A DNA stretch of 64,000 nucleotides from Acetobacteraceae bacterium (GTDB lineage: Bacteria > Pseudomonadota > Alphaproteobacteria > Acetobacterales > Acetobacteraceae). Position numbers and translations under genes: made by a program. How positions within the stretch are numbered: position 1 is the first letter of the stretch; each line of letters starts with the position of its first letter. Positions 1 through 6,611 of the stretch are shown piece after piece. The stretch covers positions 124,001 through 188,000 of the forward strand of contig JAIXWG010000061.1 of the NCBI GenBank assembly GCA_027482245.1, in the 5' to 3' direction. The notes beneath the pieces were generated by a model. The model saw only the letters and a program-made list of their open reading frames with translations, was not told where the DNA came from and did no database searches.

Positions 1-2
1 AC

Positions 3-473
3 GCCATGCTGGCGGCCGGGGAGATCGACGCCGTCATCGCGCCGCGTCCGCCCGGCTGCTTCGTGAACCGGACGGCGCCCGTGGCGCGCCTGTTCCCCGA
101 TTTCCGCAGCCATGAGGAAGCCTACTACAAGGCCACGGGCTTCTTCCCGATCATGCACTGCATCGCCATCCGGCGGGACGTGGCGGCGGCCAATCCAGGC
201 CTGCCCATGGCGCTGTTCAACGCCTTCAGCGCCGCCAAGGCCCATGCGCTGGCGGAAGCTGCGATGGTGAACGTGTTGCGCGTCTCCATCCCGTGGATCG
301 CGGCGGAGGTCGCGAAGCAGACGGAGTTCATGGGAGGCGACCCCTGGCCCTACGGCTTCCAGCGCAACCGCGCGGAGATTGCCGCCATGTGCGGCTTCTC
401 CGCGGCCGATGGCCTGACTTCCCAGGACGTGCAGCCGGAGGCACTGTTTCACGAGACGACGCACGGCGTGTAA
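3..473 (+). CDS. 4,5-dihydroxyphthalate decarboxylase-like protein, 5' truncated
   Basis: Only the C-terminal ~157 residues are in the window; the reading frame is open to the left edge, so the start is missing. The protein resembles the C-terminal half of 4,5-dihydroxyphthalate decarboxylase, which has the fold of a periplasmic binding protein. Family-like segments are EIDAVIAPRPP, VARLFPDFRSHEEAYYKATGFFPIMH, the basic IRRDV and a late WPYGFQRNR. In Bug-rich genomes such proteins are often of unknown substrate, so the decarboxylase name is by homology only. It is followed after 30 bp by a Bug binding protein on the same strand, suggesting one catabolic or uptake unit. Confidence 0.7.
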   Translation, partial: AMLAAGEIDAVIAPRPPGCFVNRTAPVARLFPDFRSHEEAYYKATGFFPIMHCIAIRRDVAAANPGLPMALFNAFSAAKAHALAEAAMVNVLRVSIPWIAAEVAKQTEFMGGDPWPYGFQRNRAEIAAMCGFSAADGLTSQDVQPEALFHETTHGV

Positions 474-503
474 CCGCCGGCGCGCTTTGGGAGGAACCAA
501 CCA

Positions 504-1469
504 ATGATCCGTACCGGAAGGCGCGCCCTGCTGGGCGCCGCTGCCCTTCTCGCCGCGCCGCGCATCGCCAGCGCGCAGTCCAACACCATCCGCATCGTGG
601 TGCCCTTCGGCCCCGGCGGATCCACGGACGCCGTCGCGCGGCTGGTGGCGCCCGGTGTGGGCGCGAAGCTCGGCGCGACCGTCGTGGTGGAGAACCGGTC
701 CGGCGCCGCGGGCTCCATCGGCGCCGACATCGTGGCGAAGGCCCGACCGGACGGCCTGACCTGGATGCTGACCTTCGACAGCCACGCGACCATCCCCGCG
801 CTGCTGCGCACGCCGCCGCTGAACGTACTGACGGACCTCGACCCCGTCATGCTCATCGGCGGATCGCCCTATGCCGTCGCCTGCAAGCCGGACAAGCCCT
901 TCCGCACCCTGGCGGATGCGGTGGCGCGGGCGAAGGCGCAGCGGGACAGCGTTTCCTACGGCTCCACCGGCAACGGCACCATCGGCCACCTCACGATGAT
1001 CCAGCTGGGCGACCGGGAAGGCACCAGCTTCCAGCACGTGCCCTATCGCAGCGGCGGGCTCGCGGTGAATGACGCCGTCGCCGGCCATGTGGACATGATG
1101 ATCGGCAGCGCCGCGCTCATGCTGCCGCACATCGCCGGCGGGTCGCTGCGCCCGCTGATGCAGTTCGGCCCGACGCGGCTTGCGGGCCTGCCCGATACGC
1201 CCACCAGCGCGGAAGGCGGCTATGCGGGGCTGGAGGCCGAGGCCTGGTGGGGCGTCTGGGGCCCGAAGGGAACGCCGCCCGCCATGATCGCCGCCATGAA
1301 CGCCGCGCTGCGCGAAGCGCTCTCCGAGGAACGCGCCCGCCGCGTGATGACGGAAACGCAGCAGGCCCGCCTGGTGCTGTCCTCGCCCGAGGAACTCCGC
1401 ACCTTCTTCGCCCGCCAGGTGGAGACCTGGGGCGCGATCGTGCGCGCCAACAACATCCAGCCGGATTGA
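504..1469 (+). CDS. Bug/TctC-family tripartite tricarboxylate transporter substrate-binding protein
   Basis: Periplasmic solute-binding protein of the Bug family. It begins with an export signal carrying a twin-arginine-like GRRALLGAAALLAAP stretch, cut near ASAQ. The mature part shows the family landmarks: IRIVVPFGPGGSTDAVAR, VVVENRSGAAGSIG, then HVPYRSGG about residue 180. At 321 residues it has the usual Bug length. No TctA or TctB membrane gene lies beside it. It abuts an RraA-like aldolase gene (5-bp gap), so it probably captures a carboxylate metabolised by its neighbours, but the ligand cannot be read from sequence. Confidence 0.9.
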   Translation: MIRTGRRALLGAAALLAAPRIASAQSNTIRIVVPFGPGGSTDAVARLVAPGVGAKLGATVVVENRSGAAGSIGADIVAKARPDGLTWMLTFDSHATIPALLRTPPLNVLTDLDPVMLIGGSPYAVACKPDKPFRTLADAVARAKAQRDSVSYGSTGNGTIGHLTMIQLGDREGTSFQHVPYRSGGLAVNDAVAGHVDMMIGSAALMLPHIAGGSLRPLMQFGPTRLAGLPDTPTSAEGGYAGLEAEAWWGVWGPKGTPPAMIAAMNAALREALSEERARRVMTETQQARLVLSSPEELRTFFARQVETWGAIVRANNIQPD

Positions 1470-1474
1470 CCCTG

Positions 1475-2146
1475 ATGTCCTTCGACCGCCTGCCTTCGGA
1501 TGTCCTCGCCCGCTTCGCGAAGCTGCCTTCCTCCTCCGTCTCCGATGCCTGCGACAAGCTTGGCATCGCGGGGCAGGTGGATGGGCTGAAGCCGATGCTG
1601 CAGGGCGCGCGCATCTGCGGCCAGGCGGTCACGCTGCGCTACATGCCGGTCGGCCCGGCGGGTGGCACGGTGGGGGATTTCCTGCATCTGGCGGAGGCCG
1701 GCGACGTCGTCGTCATCGACAATCGCGGCAGGCTCGACTGCACGGTCTGGGGCAACATCCTGACCGAATTCGCCAAGGCCCGCGGCGTGGCCGGCACGGT
1801 GATCGATGGCGTGAACCGCGATGTGACGGAGAGCCGCGACTACGGCTACCCCATCTGGTCCCGCGCCAACCATTCCCGCACAGGCAAGGACCGCGTGGCG
1901 CTGGATGCGACGAACGTGCCCGTCGTGCTCGGCCATGTCCGCGTCGATCCGGGCGACGTCATCTGCGCGGATGACAGCTGCGTCGTCTGCGTCCCCCTGA
2001 CCCGGGCGCTGGATGTGCTGGGCGTGGCGGAATCGATCGAGGCGAAGGAGGAACTGATCCTCCGCGACATCCGCGCCGGCATCGACCTGGCGGAGGCGCG
2101 CCGCCGCCACGGCTACTACGCGCTGCAGACCCCCGGCGCGGGCTGA
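1475..2146 (+). CDS. RraA-family aldolase (4-hydroxy-4-methyl-2-oxoglutarate aldolase-like)
   Basis: A 223-residue protein of the RraA/HMG-aldolase fold. Enzymes of this family split 4-hydroxy-4-methyl-2-oxoglutarate or 4-carboxy-4-hydroxy-2-oxoadipate to pyruvate, using a divalent metal. The signature region TVIDGVNRDVTES contains the Arg-Asp pair that binds pyruvate and metal, and GPAGGTVGDFLHLAEAGDVVVIDNRG is the conserved phosphate/substrate loop. The ATG six bases after the upstream stop was preferred over an in-frame codon deep inside the upstream gene. Together with the decarboxylase-like and Bug genes it suggests an aromatic-acid or dicarboxylate degradation unit; the substrate is inferred only. 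Confidence 0.85.
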   Translation: MSFDRLPSDVLARFAKLPSSSVSDACDKLGIAGQVDGLKPMLQGARICGQAVTLRYMPVGPAGGTVGDFLHLAEAGDVVVIDNRGRLDCTVWGNILTEFAKARGVAGTVIDGVNRDVTESRDYGYPIWSRANHSRTGKDRVALDATNVPVVLGHVRVDPGDVICADDSCVVCVPLTRALDVLGVAESIEAKEELILRDIRAGIDLAEARRRHGYYALQTPGAG

Positions 2147-2640
2147 TCCCGCACCAGCACGGTCGTCACGCCATCGCGGTAGCGCGCCAGGCCCCGGCTT
2201 TCGAAGCCGAGTTTTCGCGCCACGCGCAGCGACCCGCGATGGGCCGGGTCGATGATGCAGAAGCAGGGGCCGCCCAGCCAGCCGATGGCGGCCGTCGCGG
2301 CCTCCGTCGCCAGCCCCTGCCCATGCGCCGCCGGCGCCAGCACCCAGCCGATCTCCGGCAGGGCAGGGGGCGCGGGGTCCAGCGCGCGGTGGAAATCGGC
2401 GAAGCCGACATCGCCGAGATAGGCGCCGCTGCCCCGATCCTCCACCGCCCAGTAGCCGAAGCCCAGCAGCGGCCACAGTCCGCCATAGCGCAGCAGCCGC
2501 GCCCAGCTTTCCTCCCGCGTCGAGGGCTTGCCGATGAAGCGCGTGACGGCGGGATCGGCCCAGAGCGCGGCCAGCGCGTCGAAATCCTCCACGCGATGCG
2601 GGCGCAATCGCAGCCGCGCCGTCTCCAGCACCGGGATCAC
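2116..2640 (-). CDS. GNAT-family N-acetyltransferase (RimJ/RimL type)
   Basis: A 174-residue GNAT acetyltransferase of the RimJ/RimL class. Family signs are the opening LETARLRLRPHRVEDFDALAALW, a central GYWAVEDRGSGAYLGDVGFADFH strand pair, and the acetyl-CoA loop GWVLAPAAHGQGLATEAATAAIGW followed by the VARKLGFE helix. The start is a GTG overlapping the stop of the amidotransferase gene (GTGA), so it ends a translationally coupled run that begins at queF. The 3' end overlaps the convergent RraA gene by 31 bp. The acetyl acceptor is unknown. Confidence 0.85.
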   Translation of the reverse strand: MIPVLETARLRLRPHRVEDFDALAALWADPAVTRFIGKPSTREESWARLLRYGGLWPLLGFGYWAVEDRGSGAYLGDVGFADFHRALDPAPPALPEIGWVLAPAAHGQGLATEAATAAIGWLGGPCFCIIDPAHRGSLRVARKLGFESRGLARYRDGVTTVLVRDQPAPGVCSA

Positions 2641-3293
2641 GAAAGGGCCCGACGCAGCAGTTCCGCGTAGAGCGCTTCCCGCGCCGCGCGCCGTTCCTCG
2701 AACAGCCGCTCGCCCTCCGACTGCATCGCCGTGCGATCGACCACGCCGGGCGCGGAGAGGCTGGCCCAGTGGTCCATGATCGCGGGCGTCGCCTCCGGGT
2801 GGAACTGCACGGCGATGGCGCCGGGCAGGGTGAAGCACTGCACCGTACCGGCATCGCGCGCCAGCACCTCGGCCCCGGGCGGCGGCGTGATGACGTCGCC
2901 ATGCCAGCGCGGCCAGACGCCTTCAAGGAAGGGCTCGGCCGCTTCCTCACTGCCGATCCAGCCGCGATGGAAGACGCCCTCGGGGTGCCGGCCGACGCTG
3001 CCGCCGGCGGCGGCCGCCATCATCTGCGCGCCGAAGCAGATGCCAATGGTCGGGCGCTTCGCCGCCAGGCGCTTCGCGACCATCGCGCGCTGCGCGTCGA
3101 TCCAGGGATGGGCCGCACCCTCATACACCCCGCGCGGCGATCCCAGCATCACCACCAGGGGCGCGTCCTGCATCTGCGCATCCGTCACCGCGCTGCCCGC
3201 GACGATCTCGAGCTCATGCCCCTGCGCGCGCAGCCAGTCGCCGAAGGCGCCTTCCGGCGCCGTCTCGCTGTTCCGGACGACCAGGATCCTCAT
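2637..3293 (-). CDS. Class I glutamine amidotransferase (GMP-synthase-like GATase1)
   Basis: A stand-alone class I glutamine amidotransferase of 218 residues, releasing ammonia from glutamine. The Cys-His-Glu triad is present: the nucleophile elbow TIGICFGAQMMAAAAGG, and VQFHPEATP carrying His and Glu. No synthetase domain is attached. The start ATG overlaps the stop of the VUT transporter gene (ATGA). Its position in the queF-queG-queC run is notable because QueC consumes free ammonia to build the nitrile of preQ0. A role as ammonia donor is an inference; related proteins are also annotated as gamma-glutamyl-compound hydrolases. Confidence 0.88.
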   Translation of the reverse strand: MRILVVRNSETAPEGAFGDWLRAQGHELEIVAGSAVTDAQMQDAPLVVMLGSPRGVYEGAAHPWIDAQRAMVAKRLAAKRPTIGICFGAQMMAAAAGGSVGRHPEGVFHRGWIGSEEAAEPFLEGVWPRWHGDVITPPPGAEVLARDAGTVQCFTLPGAIAVQFHPEATPAIMDHWASLSAPGVVDRTAMQSEGERLFEERRAAREALYAELLRRALS

Positions 3294-3835
3294 GCGATCC
3301 CCCGCGCCGCATCGCGACGCCGCATCACGTGCAGGATCGGCAGCGCCGCCAGCACCATCCACGCCTTGCCCAGCACCTGGCCCGCCATGAAGTCGAGGCT
3401 GCCGAAGGCGAGCCAGAGGAACACCGCGCTGTCCACCACCAGCCCCACCGCGCCACTCGCCGCCACCGCCAGCACCAGGCCGCGCTTCTGCAGCGGCGTA
3501 TAGACGGCGAGGTCCGCCAGTTCCGACAGCAGGAAGGCCAGCGCGGAGGCCAGGACGAGCGCCGGCGGCGCCAGCAGCGCGGAGAGCGCGGCCCCCGCCA
3601 GCACCGCCCCGAAGGCCCAGCCCAGCCCGAGCCGCCGCTGCACCAAATCCCGCAGCACCAGCGCGAGCCCGATCATCAGCACGCCCGACGGCGCCATCAC
3701 GCCCGGCGCCACCGGCACCAGGCAGGGCCCGTCCGGCACGCAGACCGTGCCCGCGTTCCCGATCAGCCAGTTCGCCGCGGGGATGCAAAGGCCGAAGCCC
3801 GCGAGGAACAGGAACCCCTCCGCCCGCGGTGTCAT
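3290..3835 (-). CDS. VUT-family membrane transporter, probable queuosine-precursor transporter
   Basis: A 181-residue integral membrane protein with about five or six hydrophobic segments. The segments FLLSELADLAVYTPLQKRG and GLVVDSAVFLWLAFGSLDF match the VUT (COG1738) family, whose studied member YhhQ imports preQ0 and preQ1. The ATG at 3835 overlaps the queC stop (ATGA) and was preferred over one seven codons upstream inside queC. Its place between queC and the amidotransferase supports queuosine-precursor transport. The classical NVVxEVYG-type motif of YhhQ was not found, so the specificity is inferred from context. Confidence 0.75.
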   Translation of the reverse strand: MTPRAEGFLFLAGFGLCIPAANWLIGNAGTVCVPDGPCLVPVAPGVMAPSGVLMIGLALVLRDLVQRRLGLGWAFGAVLAGAALSALLAPPALVLASALAFLLSELADLAVYTPLQKRGLVLAVAASGAVGLVVDSAVFLWLAFGSLDFMAGQVLGKAWMVLAALPILHVMRRRDAARGIA

Positions 3836-4524
3836 GCCGCCTGCCACTTCCGCCATCCCTTCTCACGCAACTCGCAGGCCGGGCAGTGCCCGCAGCCCGC
3901 GCCCCATTCATGCGGCGTGCGGTCGCCGAGGTAGCAGGAATGGGTGATGCTGCGGATCGCCTCGACCAATGGCTCGCCCCCCAGCGCTTGAGCCAAACTC
4001 CACGTCGCCGCTTTGTCCCGCCACATCAGCGGCGTGTGCAGCACGAAGCGCTTCTCCATGCCGAGGTTCAGCGCGACCTGCAGCGCCTTGATCGTGTCGT
4101 CGCGGCAATCGGGATAGCCGGAATAGTCGGTCTCGCAGACGCCGGTGACGATGTGCTTCACGCCCCGCCGGAAGGCGAGCGCCGCGGCGAAGGTCAGGAA
4201 GATCAGGTTGCGGCCGGGCACGAAGGTGTTGGGCAGCCCGCCCGTCGCCATCTCGATCGCGACGTCGCGGGTCAGCGACGTCTCGCTGATGGAACCCAGC
4301 GCGTCGATCTTGATCACGTGGTCCGCGCCGAGCCGCGATCCCCAGACCGGATGCGCGGCGACATGGTCGCGGAAGGCGGCGCGCGTCTCCAGCTCCACGA
4401 CATGCCGCTGGCCGTAGTCGAAGCCCAGCGTCTCCACGCTCTCGAACCGGTCCAGCGCCCAGGCCAGGCAGGTCGCGCTGTCCTGCCCGCCGGAGAACAG
4501 GACCAAGGCTTTTCCGTCACCCAT
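3832..4524 (-). CDS. queC: 7-cyano-7-deazaguanine (preQ0) synthase QueC
   Basis: QueC converts 7-carboxy-7-deazaguanine to preQ0 with ATP and ammonia, in queuosine biosynthesis. The PP-loop SGGQDS sits at residues 11-16. FDYGQRH and VPGRNLIFLTFAAALA are family blocks. The structural zinc is held by Cys197 with the CGHCPAC cluster at 211-217. The ATG at 4524 overlaps the queG stop by one base (TGATG) and gives 230 residues, the usual length; a longer start inside queG is unlikely. Confidence 0.97.
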   Translation of the reverse strand: MGDGKALVLFSGGQDSATCLAWALDRFESVETLGFDYGQRHVVELETRAAFRDHVAAHPVWGSRLGADHVIKIDALGSISETSLTRDVAIEMATGGLPNTFVPGRNLIFLTFAAALAFRRGVKHIVTGVCETDYSGYPDCRDDTIKALQVALNLGMEKRFVLHTPLMWRDKAATWSLAQALGGEPLVEAIRSITHSCYLGDRTPHEWGAGCGHCPACELREKGWRKWQAA

Positions 4525-5561
4525 CACGCCAACCTCTCGCACGCCCATCGCGCGCATTCCGCGACCGTCCCATCCGCATCATCGCAGAGGCTGCGCGCCG
4601 TGTCGCGCAAGGCGGGATCACCGCTGTTGCCGATGGCCACCAGCACGTTGCGCACGAAGCGGTCGCGGCCGATGCGCTTGATGGGGCTGGCGCTGAACAG
4701 CGCGCGGAACGCGGCATCGTCCAGCGCCGCCAGTTCCGCCAGAACAGGCGCGATCAGCGCGTCGCGCGGCGCGAAGGCCGGCTCCTCATGCGCCTTCGCG
4801 AACTTGTTCCACGGGCAGACCGCGAGGCAGTCGTCGCAGCCATAGATGCGGTTGCCCATGCGCGCCCGCAGCTCGACCGGGATCGGCCCGTGATGCTCGA
4901 TGGTCAGGTAGGAAATGCAGCGCCGCGCATCCAGCTGGTAGGGCGCCGGGAAGGCCTCGGTCGGGCAGGCGCGCAGGCAGGCGTCGCAGCTTCCGCAATG
5001 GTCGCGCTCGGGCTCCTCGGGGGTCAGGTCGAGCGTCGTGAAGACCTCGCCCAGGAACAGCCAGGACCCGAACTGCCGCGACACCAGATTGGTGTGCTTG
5101 CCCTGCCAGCCGAGGCCCGCGCGCTGCGCCAGCGGCTTCTCCATCACCGGCGCCGTGTCCACGAAGACCTTCAGCTCGCTTCCCTTGAACCGCCCCGCGA
5201 TCCAGCCGCCGAGCTGCTTCAGGCGCCCCTTCACCAGGTCATGGTAGTCGCGGTTGCGCGCATAGACGCTGATGGTGCCCCGGTCGCGCCAGGCCAGGCT
5301 CTCCATCGGGTCGCGATCCGGCCCGTAGTTCAGGCCGAGCGAGATCACGCTCACCGCTTCCGGCCACAGCGCCTTCGGATGCGCGCGCTGGTCGGCGCGG
5401 GCCTCCATCCAGCCCATCGATCCGTGGTGCCCAGCCGCGAGGAACGCGCCGAGCCTTTCCCGCGCCGCCGGCGCCAGCTCCGCCCGCGCGAAACCCACGG
5501 CATCGAAGCCCAGCGCCAGGGCGCGGTCCCGTATCGCCTGGCGGGCCTCAGCCCCGGCCAC
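4524..5561 (-). CDS. queG: Epoxyqueuosine reductase QueG
   Basis: Cobalamin-dependent epoxyqueuosine reductase, the last step of queuosine synthesis on tRNA. The 345-residue protein has the N-terminal DUF1730 part (LGLNYGP, GRFKGSELKVFVDTAPVMEKPLAQRAGLGWQGKH) and two 4Fe-4S clusters, CGSCDACLRACPTEAF and a later CDDCLAVCPWNKF. A C-terminal HEAT-like segment (GRDRFVRNVLVAIGNSGD) follows. The GTG start lies 14 bp inside the queF 3' end, consistent with translational coupling; no ATG is available nearer the conserved N-terminus. Confidence 0.96.
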   Translation of the reverse strand: MAGAEARQAIRDRALALGFDAVGFARAELAPAARERLGAFLAAGHHGSMGWMEARADQRAHPKALWPEAVSVISLGLNYGPDRDPMESLAWRDRGTISVYARNRDYHDLVKGRLKQLGGWIAGRFKGSELKVFVDTAPVMEKPLAQRAGLGWQGKHTNLVSRQFGSWLFLGEVFTTLDLTPEEPERDHCGSCDACLRACPTEAFPAPYQLDARRCISYLTIEHHGPIPVELRARMGNRIYGCDDCLAVCPWNKFAKAHEEPAFAPRDALIAPVLAELAALDDAAFRALFSASPIKRIGRDRFVRNVLVAIGNSGDPALRDTARSLCDDADGTVAECARWACERLA

Positions 5562-6024
5562 GATACCCCGGCACGTCCTGCGCCGGCACCCAGACGCCCG
5601 CCGGCGGCTCCCCCGTCGCGTAGAAGACGTCGATCGGGATGCCGCCCCGCGGATACCAGTAGCCGCCGATCCGCAGCCACTCCGGATCCAGCTCCTCCAC
5701 CAGCCGCCGCGCAATGCCGACCGTGCAGGCCTCGTGGAACGCCCCGTGGTTCCGGAACGCCGTCAGGTAGAGCTTCAGCGACTTGCTCTCGACCAGCCAA
5801 TCCCGCGGGACATAGTCGATGACGAGGTGCGCGAAATCCGGCTGGCCCGTCATCGGGCAGAGCGAGGTGAACTCCGGCGCCGTGAACCGCACGCAATAGC
5901 GCTGCCCGGGATGCGGGTTCGGCACACGCTCCAGCACCGCCGCCTCCGGCGTCGCCGGCTGCGCCGTCATCTGGCCCAGCATGGTGAGCCCGCTCGTATC
6001 CGTCGAAATCGAAGGTCCAGCCAC
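5548..6024 (-). CDS. queF: NADPH-dependent preQ0 reductase QueF (type I)
   Basis: QueF reduces the nitrile of preQ0 to the aminomethyl group of preQ1 using NADPH. The 158-residue protein is the short unimodular form. The catalytic Cys56 and Asp63 lie in EFTSLCPMTGQPDF, and the QueF motif ESKSLKLYL is at residues 79-87. It is the first gene of the leftward cluster queF-queG-queC-VUT-amidotransferase-GNAT. queD and queE, needed for the earlier steps, are not in the window. Confidence 0.97.
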   Translation of the reverse strand: MAGPSISTDTSGLTMLGQMTAQPATPEAAVLERVPNPHPGQRYCVRFTAPEFTSLCPMTGQPDFAHLVIDYVPRDWLVESKSLKLYLTAFRNHGAFHEACTVGIARRLVEELDPEWLRIGGYWYPRGGIPIDVFYATGEPPAGVWVPAQDVPGYRGRG

Positions 6025-6086
6025 CGCCCGCTATCCGCTACGCTGATCGGCGCCGCCTATAGCAGCGTGGGAAGGATGGGGCGAGG

Positions 6087-6440
6087 ATGCGCGTGACCTT
6101 CACACTACTGGCCCTCACCATCGCAGCCCCCGCGGCCGCCCAATCCCCCATCACCACCTGGTGCGGCGGCGGCGTCACCGGCGGCGGCACCATCACCCGG
6201 CTGGCCCGCACCACCGCCAGCGCGCCCGAGACCGCAACACCCCTCGGCCAGGACGAAGCCGCCTTCCGCCGCTGGACCGCCGCCCTGAACGCTGCCGGCC
6301 TCAGCCGCCTGCCCAGCACCGCCCCCGGCAACATGACCTGCACCCTGTCGCAGGGCACCACCACCCTCCGCTGGCCGGGCGGCCCGCCGCCGGCAGCCGT
6401 GGCAGGGGTCGTGGAGGAGATGCGGCGATGGCGGCCGTGA
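6087..6440 (+). CDS. Small secreted protein of unknown function
   Basis: A 117-residue protein that starts with a clear Sec signal peptide (MRVTFTLLALTIAAPAAAQ). The mature part has two cysteines (TTWCGGG and NMTCTLSQG) that could form a disulfide, an Ala-rich helix and a proline-rich end. I recognise no family. It is read divergently from queF with a 62-bp gap and convergently to tgt, where it is closed by a hairpin-rich region. Its existence rests on the signal peptide and codon pattern. Confidence 0.6.
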   Translation: MRVTFTLLALTIAAPAAAQSPITTWCGGGVTGGGTITRLARTTASAPETATPLGQDEAAFRRWTAALNAAGLSRLPSTAPGNMTCTLSQGTTTLRWPGGPPPAAVAGVVEEMRRWRP

Positions 6441-6465
6441 GTGGGGGTGTCGCGGGTGGGTAGCG

Positions 6466-6526
6466 CCGGGGAGGGGCTGTGCGCCCCTCCCCGGACCCCT
6501 CCGCGCCAGGGGCGTCGCGCCCCTGG
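6466..6526 (+). terminator. Double-hairpin element, copy A
   Basis: Two adjacent perfect stems: 12 bp (6466-6477 with 6483-6494) and 9 bp (6506-6514 with 6518-6526), joined by an ACCCCTCC-type linker. It sits directly after the small secreted-protein gene. The same layout recurs at 6623, 17847, 17973 and 35356 with different stem sequences that still pair. Likely a transcription terminator or transcript-end element; no run of T follows, so the termination role is inferred. Confidence 0.6.
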
Positions 6527-6537
6527 ACCGCGAGATT

Positions 6538-6611
6538 TTGGACGGTGATGGGAGGGGCGCAGCGGGCGTTCCGGTCCGGCGCGCGCTCGTGCCCCTCCCA
6601 TCACCGTCCAA
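6538..6611. repeat. Perfect 21-bp inverted repeat between convergent genes
   Basis: The left arm 6538-6558 (starting TTGGACGGTGATGGGAGGGG) is the exact reverse complement of 6591-6611, with a 32-base loop. It lies midway between double-hairpin copies A and B, which point toward each other. A second place (17914-17961) has the same architecture with a different 21-bp repeat. Probably part of a bidirectional terminator; a slow-folding cruciform is also possible. Confidence 0.7.
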
